The translations under genes and the position numbers were made by a program. This document shows positions 52,101-61,100 of a stretch of DNA of 64,000 bases, piece by piece. The DNA is from Colius striatus. Lineage: Eukaryota > Chordata > Aves > Coliiformes > Coliidae. Under the pieces are notes generated by a model, which made no database searches, was not told the origin of the DNA, and saw nothing but the letters and a program-made list of their open reading frames with translations. The stretch lies in contig NC_084763.1 in NCBI RefSeq assembly GCF_028858725.1, forward strand, positions 7,750,001 to 7,814,000, written 5' to 3'. Position 1 is the first letter of the stretch. Each line of letters starts with the position of its first letter.

Positions 52101-55100
52101 CACAGGGCCACCAAGTTTTTCAGGGGACTGGAGCATCTTCCTTATGAGGAAAGCCTGTGGGACCTGGGGCTGTTTAGTCTGGAGAAGAGAAGACTGAGGA
52201 AAGATCTCATTACAAATATCCCAATGATGGGTGTCAGGAGGTTGGGGCATCCCTTCTTTCTATGTTATCTAGCAACCGGACAAGGGATGAAGCTGGAACC
52301 CAAAAAGTTCTATCTAAATATAAGGAAAAACTATTTCCCTGTTTCAGTGAGGGAGCCCTGGCACAGGCTGCCCAGGGAGGGTGTGGAGGCTCCTTCTCTG
52401 GAGGTCTTCAAGACCTGCCCGGACACATTCCTGTGTGACCTGATCTAGGCTGACCTACTTCTGCAGGGGGGTTGGACTAGATGATCTCTAAAGGTCCCTT
52501 TCAGTCCCTACCATTCTGCGATTCTCCCTTTCTGCTGTTTAGCCTCAATGCCATTAAAGCCAACAACCAAATTAATTCTCAGCTTCTGTTCTGTTGAATT
52601 AAATAGGCCCACTCTTGCTGGTATCATCACACCAAGTCCGTTTTCTTCCCAGACAGAATTTGAATTCATCATTCTTGAGCTTGGAGGATGAGAACCATAC
52701 AGGGCATATGAGAATCTTACTTATGCTTTGTACTAGTATTAATGCTTCTACTTAAAAAAAAAATGCCAGTTTCACAGGTTCATTATTACATATGTTCTGT
52801 CAGCTTAGCAATTCCTAATATACCAAAGTTCTTCTCAAATTGTATCCAGTTGGTAAGCACCCCAGCTTACAGCCAACTGAAAACAAGCTTTTTCAGTCCC
52901 TACCACAAATTCTCTGTGATCAGGAAGTTTTCTGAGTATCCTTCTAGCCAGGGCCACTAACATAAACCACAAAACTAAAAAAGGTGAAACCTTCATTAAC
53001 TCTAGTAATAATGTTTCTCCAGATCTTTTCCCTTCAGTGCTAGCTTTCTCTGCTCTAATAACTTCTTACCCACTCTCTTATCCCTGCTACTTTTCAGCCT
53101 CCCCAGCATGAACAGGAGTTAATTCACTTAGGAAAAAAGTTCATGGGGAAGACTCTAGACCTGTCTTATTTGAAAGGAGTCCCAAAACAGTTTTTCAGCC
53201 TCCAGGTAACTGCAAACTCTACTCCCTGTGAATCCCTTGAGTCATTTTGCCCAGCAGACATCATGAACTGCATGTCTCATCACAAAATCTGTCCCTTTAA
53301 AACTGCCCTTTAGTTCAGAACTAGTTCTGCTTGTTTAGTTTAGACTGACTCCAATGACAATTTTACCTCAAAGATCACTTTTTTTTAGCAGCTTTTCTTC
53401 CCCAATGTACAGCATCATTCCTCCTTCTCTGTTAAGTGAATATGCAGTCAGATTAACTGGATTTGAGCACTGCAGATGGCATATGCTCTTCTATCTATAT
53501 CTCAGAATATAAAGCCTCTTGAGGTAATGTATATCCCTTAGCTTTCCTCTCACATAACCAGTAAGCCCTTTCAAGGGCCATATTTGGTTTGGACAGCCTA
53601 CAGCAAGCAATGTCCCAGATCCTGTTTTGAGCTGTGCTAGATTTTCCAATTTCTTAAAGCTCTTTTGCCACCCACAGAGATGAGAAGACACCTCGCCTGC
53701 ATGGTTCTCTGATGTCTCCAGTCCCGTCCCACACTGGGGTGGAGTCTTCCCTCTGGATGCACCCTTGAGGTCTAGCATTGCAGCATTGCTCACCTGTATT
53801 TACACTTACCTGAGGCTTGCTTTCTTTGAGTGCACTTTGAGAACAGCATCATGTGCCAGGGCCAGTTTTGACTTCTCGGTTGCTCCTCCCTTTTGGTAAC
53901 ATTTGGCTGCCACCTGGGGTGAAATCATACACAGCATTCACACATATGCCCATGGCTTATCACACAAAAGCAATCCTTAACCCTACAGTCACTGCAATGG
54001 AAAACAGAAAGACTGGCAAGGTGCCAGAAAGAAAGAAAAGGTAAAACGTTGCTGTGTGTCTTGGGGATAAAGAGCAAAGCTTGAAAGTCAGTCCACACGT
54101 GGCTACTGCAATTAGAATTTTATATAACGTTTCACTTGGAAGTAGGGAAAGCAAAATTCCTGGCAGGCTGGTAGAACAAACAGCACATGCAACTTCAACC
54201 TAAACCCATTAATTGGTAAGTCACCAGGCATCCACCACATCAATTCTATTAATAAAAGTTAGGAAAACCAAGGTGTGCAGAGTTAAAAGGAAAAGCATGG
54301 AACATTTACTCATGCTTTTACCATACCAGGCCCCTTCTGTCGTAAGATGAAGGGAAGCAGCGGGAGTTACCACGCTCCCAGCAAGGTCTGCTTCGTTATC
54401 ACATCGCTCATTCTGCAACATCCTTATTTCTTTATTCTATCCATTAATCTAGTGTTTGCTTCTGTTCAGAAATTGCACATTGCAAGCCACTCTCAGAACT
54501 GCCAAAGTCACCAGATAATTTCTTCTTAACGCAGCAGCGATAAGCAAAGACCAGGATTGTAAAGAAAACAGAACAGCAGATAATTTAGCTAATACATGTC
54601 AGATATCAAGATGATTTTTTTTCAGCTGTGTCTTTTATCTAAACACTTTTCCATCCATTTAGGAAATTGCTTTTTTTTCCCTGAAGGGGAGATAAAGACC
54701 ATCTGTACAGTGGCAGCTGATTATTTCTGTTTTCACCTTGTTATAAGTATCTCTGTTCCATCCAGAACAATTACATGTTGCTATCAGCAAAATATGGAAG
54801 CTTTCCTTATTTCATGATCAAAAAAGTACCCAAAATTTTATTTTATAGAATCACAGAATACCTCAAGTTGGAAGGACACCATATAACTAAGTGTCACGTG
54901 GATGTTCCTTGTACTCTGACCGGTTCAGTACCATGATCACCTCCCTGGGGAGCCTGTTCCAGTGATCCGACTGCTCTCTTAGTGAAGAATCTTTTCCAAG
55001 TGCCCAATCTGAACTTCCTCTGGTGCACCTTCATTTCATTTCCTCATGTCCTGTCACTGGCCCCAAGAGAGGAGATCAGTGTTTCCTCCTCCACTGCCCA

Positions 55101-58100
55101 CTTTGAGGAAGCTGCAGACTGCAATGCAGTCCCACCTCAGCCTTCTCTTTTCCAAGCTTAACAAGCCAAGTGACCTCAGCCGCTCCTTTTAAGTCTTGTC
55201 CTCAAGGCCTTTCGCCATGTTGGTCACCTTCTTCTGGACACAAACAGTTTGACATCTTCCTTACACTGAGGCACCCAAAACTGCAGACAACCCCAAGTGG
55301 GGCTGTGCTAGTGCAGCATAGAGTGGGATAATCCCCTCCCTCAATCCTCTGGCTATGCCGTGCTTGGTGCATCCCAGGACATGGTTTAGCCCTTTATGTT
55401 GCCAGGGCACACTCCTGACTCATATTCAACTTGCCATCAACCCAAAACCCAGATTTCTTTCCGGAGAGCTGCTCTCCAGCTTCTTGTCCCTCAGTTTGTA
55501 CGTATAACCAGGACTACCTCATCCCAGGTGTAGAATCTGGCACCTCCTTCAGCAACCCCAAGTCTGCCCTCCTCATATCATAGAATCATAGAATCTCAAG
55601 GATTGGAAGGGATCTCGAAAGATCATCTAGTCCAAGACCCCTGCCAGAGCAGGACCAGCTAGAGTAGGTCACACAGGAACTCATCCAGGTGGGTTTGGAA
55701 TGTCTCCAGAGAAGGAGATTCCACAATCCATCTAGGCAGCCCCTTCCAGTGCTCCCTCACACTCACACTAAAGAAACTCTTCCTTCTATTTCTTTGGAAC
55801 CTCTTACGTTCCAGCTTATACCCATTGTCAATTGTCCTATCAATGGCCATCACTGAGAAGAGCCTGGCTCCATCCTCCTGACACCTGCTCTTCATGTATT
55901 TGTGAACATTAATGAGGTCACCACACAGTCTCCTCTTCTCCAGGGTTGAAGTTTTGGCTGGCACTTTTTCTCCTATTGCCAATGATTTGAAACTTGGCTA
56001 CTTTGTGGTCACTGTTAACAAGACAGCCAGCAACCACCACTTTGTCCACGAGTCCCTCTCTGTTTACAAACAAGTCTGGGAGGGTAGCCCTCCTAGTTGG
56101 CACCCTTAGTACCGGCACCAAGAAGTTATCTTCAACATCCTCCAGAAATTTCCTGGGACTCTTTGTGTCCACTGTAAGACACTCCCAGTTGATGTCTGGG
56201 AAGCCAAAATGACACAGAAGGACAAGGATAGTTTACCTAGAGATATCCCTTAATTTCCTGTAAAATAATTCACTGGTGGTGTCATCCTGGCTGGGTTTTG
56301 CTTCCATTCCATTAACTGTCATCCTATATCTGATTGTATTTACTAACTATTTAGGAAATAAAAGACTGTAAAACCTCTTTAAATAAGAAGGGAATTAAAC
56401 CCTTATTTTGCTACTATTTCCACAGCTGTCTTAGTGTTCCCTTGGTTTTTACATGCTGCTCCTTCACTTGCGTTTTGTATCCATCCCTAATTATTGTCCA
56501 AAAAAGCCATACAAGGGCTCTGAGATCATCACCCAAATCAATATAACACAAACTCCAGTAAATTCCAGCTGTTGCTAATAATTGCTTTTTCTAGCCATCT
56601 TTTGTTTGTGCACCTTGAAGCATTTTTCCCTCATTAGACTGCAAGTTTCTCAGTGAATGTGAGATTACAAACAATAGGCTTGCTCTCCCAGCTTACCTCT
56701 TGCAAATTGTTTACAAGTAGTCTGTAGACACCCACACAACTACAAACCACAAACATTTAACTGCTACGGAGCAAATGAAGGTTTGCAGATAATTGTATGG
56801 ATGCAAAGAAAATTAAAAGAAGGTTTCAGAGTAGACAAGAATCCTTATTCCAGATAAACACACGCTCCTACCTCCCAGAACTGATGTTTGGCATAGTAGT
56901 CTCCCTGTGCAATCCACTCTTCTGGAGTTGAAGTTTTAACAAACATGCTGTCATCTAAGTCTGGAAGGTATGGAGTATTTGATGTTACTCATATGTTAGA
57001 ATGGATAAACCACAGAAACCACGTATCAAAACTAAGCATCAACACCTCATAATGTTCCAGGCTCTTAATGATTTGTGCTCACACCAGCAATGGTAACTCT
57101 GAGTTGAATACGTTTTATCCCTCTCAGTCATCACTGAAAATCAACAAATTGGGATTGGTTTTGAAAGACCTTTGAAAATTATTCCTGTTTTCTGGACAAA
57201 ACTTTGAGTAAAACCATTGAATTTATAAAAAACAAAGTCTTTCATTTCACTGATCTCTTTCAGCTGGGATGTGATGGATGTTCTCCTTGTGTTTGAACAA
57301 AGTGAACTTTGATCCAGGCAGATGCTCAGCAAGTCAGCCTAACCAAAGTGAATCCTATTGTGTGAGGCTATCAGTGAGAACACAGCATCAAAATAGTAAC
57401 AACTGGTTTGGCTGAAACTGTATAAACAGAGCAAAAAAATCTGCCTACATATCAACCACTTTATGCTATAGATTTCTGCAGCCATCAGAGCCCCTTGAGC
57501 TCTCCCTCCACATCAGCTGGCTGAGCGGCAGTGATCTCCCCTTGAGTAGGGACACCTCTCAAGGTTAGCCTCAAGTCTGAGTGATCCCTCACCTGAGATC
57601 AGCAATGGGTTGGTAAGTGACATTTTTTGCATGCATGTAACTTTTATGATACATATAATAAGCTTAAGTGATAATCTTTGCATCCCATAGTCACTTTAAG
57701 TGTGGAAGAGTACTGACCACCATCTGTACTTATGAAGTATTTTACATAACTAAATTTACTGCTTGGAGCTCTATGAAGTAACTGCCAGAGCAAATACAAG
57801 TGATCTAATGAAAATGACGAATTAGCAATGAAGTTATGTATTAACAGATATACATAACTGACATATACAACTGATTTTTAGAGCCAAAAGAAGTAAAACC
57901 CACTGAAACCAGTGGAAATTTAACACATACCATTACAGGGACCAAGAAATTTAACCTTCTTTAATCACACAGCCTAGAAGCAAGAAAGCATGAGTAGGCT
58001 GGCCTGTTTGACAGTCTTGTGAGAAAGTTTTAGGATAACTTCACCTTTCTTTTCATCTGCTTTGACAACATGAACAAATCCTCTTTTGATGAAATACTTA

Positions 58101-61100
58101 AAAGCTGGAGCCCGCTTATCTCTGTCTTCATCGAAGATCCAAAGATTGACTCTGGCTCTTGTAATGGCAGTATACAATTGCTTTAGTTCTCCATTCAGCA
58201 TCTGAAGCAGAAACAAACAAACAAAAAAGCAACACACAAAAATAAAATCCATGAAATGCCAGATGAGCTACATTGTTAGAAAGAAACATACCTTGCAGGT
58301 ATAAGAAACCAGAATATAGACAGAATTAGCAACAATCACGACACTGTTCAAACAGTAACTTTAAATATTAAATATGTGGGTCTTTTTCAATTACATAAGC
58401 CATTGTCCAGCTAATTTGCATGCAATTTCTGCTACAGCAAATCTAGCAGCTGCAGGTGTGATAAGTCTATTTTCTTTCTAATCACTTGCACATATAATTA
58501 TTCATTTTTTACCACACAGTGCTGAAAATATCTGACTCACCAGACTCTAGGTTTCCTTAATTTTAAGGTGGTGACACTGATCTGAAGCCAGACTAAAGTT
58601 AATAATAAACACTGACAAGCTGATTTGCCGTTTGCTTTAGCCACAGCTGTTCTGTAAATACACCTGAAAGTTTATCACATGTAGTCTTTCTTCTCTTATC
58701 AAATTACATTCTCAGAAACCCTTTATGTTTCAAAATCCAGACTCTATAGAGATACAAACAACTATCAAAAAGATAAAGCAACCTTGATGCATATGGAACT
58801 ACAGGACTAAATGATTCCTTGAAGAAATGTCCTGCATCTAAGATTTAAGGACTTCGTTTATCCTTCCTGCTCCCAACACTATGAAAAGCTCACCTTGTAC
58901 ATTTCCACATTAAAAGGAGTTATTTTCTGCATACCACCAGCATCCTCTAAAGGCATTTCTATCAGCAATTTGGTTCCCACTTGCACATCCGAACCAGGAG
59001 TATAAGAAGAAATTATCTTCCACTCTTTGCTAGCCTAAAATGTCAAGAGAATGAGTTTACTTGTGTTCATCCATCACTACTGCTCACAGAAGCACAAGAT
59101 AAGGCAACATGCTGCACTCGACCAATGCACCCCCCCCCCCAACTGAAGAAGGCTCAGAGGAGATGAGAGGAAAACAAAAAACAGCGAAGAACATAAAGAA
59201 CAACATCCGGTAGTCATTAAGAAAGCTGAACTTCATCTCAGCTGAACTTCAGGACTGGAAGGTAACCTTTGTTTGAATTACATTCCTGTACCAGGCAGTC
59301 CTCAAGCCAAATAAACAACTTCTCCTAAAATACCTAATAGAGAGTAATGTCCTCCTGAGCTGCCCAGACTACCATGGAGAAAAGTGAATACGTGGCTCAG
59401 CCCAAGAGTGTGTGAAAACTAAGCAACAAGGAAAACAAACCTGGAAGAGTGCAACTGGCTTGAGCTGGCTTTGAGCTACCTCTTCAAAGGGAATGGGGAT
59501 GCCCAGCATCATGACGGTGGTTCACACAGGGATCATTACTGGGAATCATGCTTGCACTGGGAGTCTGTTGTATATTGCTATTGGGTTATTACATCTGTCT
59601 TATGATTTCAGGGTACTGCTATATCATTCTTCTACATTCAAATCATATGCAACATATATCATAGAATCATAGAGTAGTAGGGGATTGGAAGGGACCTCTA
59701 GAGATCATCCAGTCCAAGTCCCGGCTAAAGCAGGTTCACTTCCATCAGGTCACACAGGAACACATCCAAATGGGTCTGGAAACCTCCAGAGAAGGAGACT
59801 CCACACCCTCCCTGGGCAGCCTGTGCCAGGGCTCCCTCAGGGTGGGTGTCAGGAGGATGGAGCCAGGCTGTTCTCAATGATGTCCAATGGTATGACAAGG
59901 GGCAATGGGCACAAGCTGGAACATAAGAAGTTCCAAAGAAATACAAGGAAGAATTTCTTCACTGTTCAGGTGATGGAGCACTGGAAGGGGCTGCCCAGAT
60001 GGGTTGCGGAGTCTCCTTCTCTGGAGACATTCCAAACCCACCTGGATGAGTTCCTGTGTGACCTACTCTAGCTGGTCTTAACTCTGGCAGAGGGGTTGGA
60101 CTGGATGATCTTTCGAGGTCCCTTCCAACCCTTAAGATTCTGTGATTCTGTGACATGGAGGTGGATTCACAAGTATCCCATGCAGGTTTATAGTCTCACT
60201 ATGCATGAGAGGCAACATTGCTGATCAGGCAACAGAGCTGACCATTCATGTGATGGATGTATTAAACTGCAATACCTGTAATTACCAGTGAAGATCTGAG
60301 GCAGAGAGAGGAATGGCAGAGATGAGCAAAAAACCACTCATGGGGAATATCCAAAAATATTTGGTCAGAGAATATTGGACTATGACACAGGGACATGTGA
60401 GAAATGTCTAAAAATGTGCATAGACGAGATTAAATACATTTAAAGCGTGGCAGCAGATTGGTGCTGTGCACTCTCAACACCACATAACAAATGCCAGCTC
60501 CTGATCACACCTTTCTGCAGGTTCCTGAATCCTCACAAAAATAACAACCCAGAAAAAAAAACCTTAAAGTGTATTTACTATTTACTCCTTTTGGCATTTA
60601 ATTGAAATCTGATTAAATAATGCCAAGTTTCTGGCACAAAATGAAAAAGACTCATAATAGACTGAAATAGCTTCTTTTTAATCTACATAGTTGAGTGCTT
60701 TAAGCAACCTGATGCAGGTTAACTGTCTTCCTAAGGGCAAGAAACACAGGAAATCTTCCTTGCAAAATGTATTTTGAAGTTAAGATTGCAATGAATCATC
60801 AATCAAAGCACTCCTAAGCCTGTCATGGGTTACAAAACGACAACCAGCTAACAGTATCAGTTTGTTCAACAGCTTGCTAGGTTTTGGGGTTTTAGGTTGG
60901 TTTGTTTGGGTTTTTTCCTTATTGATTCTTCATTCAAATCTGCTTCTTGAAACAAGAGTCATTTCAAATCTCATTTCCAAACCCAATAAAAATAAAAGTC
61001 AACACATTACTAGGAGCACACAGCCCCATTTGCTGTGTTTACAACAGGTCATAGATCATAGAATCACAGAATCGTTATGGTTGGAAAAGACCTTTAAGAG

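Noticed and set aside
53491..53793. 100-codon minus-strand frame next to exon g as an extra TRANK1 exon
   Set aside because: Phases of exons g and h join directly; no acceptor/donor pair and no solenoid-like sequence.
57974..58044. Extension of TRANK1 exon e past the donor (24 more codons in frame)
   Set aside because: A GTGAAG donor fits the phase of the next exon exactly, and the extra peptide does not match the family.
59658..60152. A single CR1 with twin-priming 5' inversion
   Set aside because: Both halves contain the 3' tail and belong to different subfamilies, so two insertions fit better than one inverted element.
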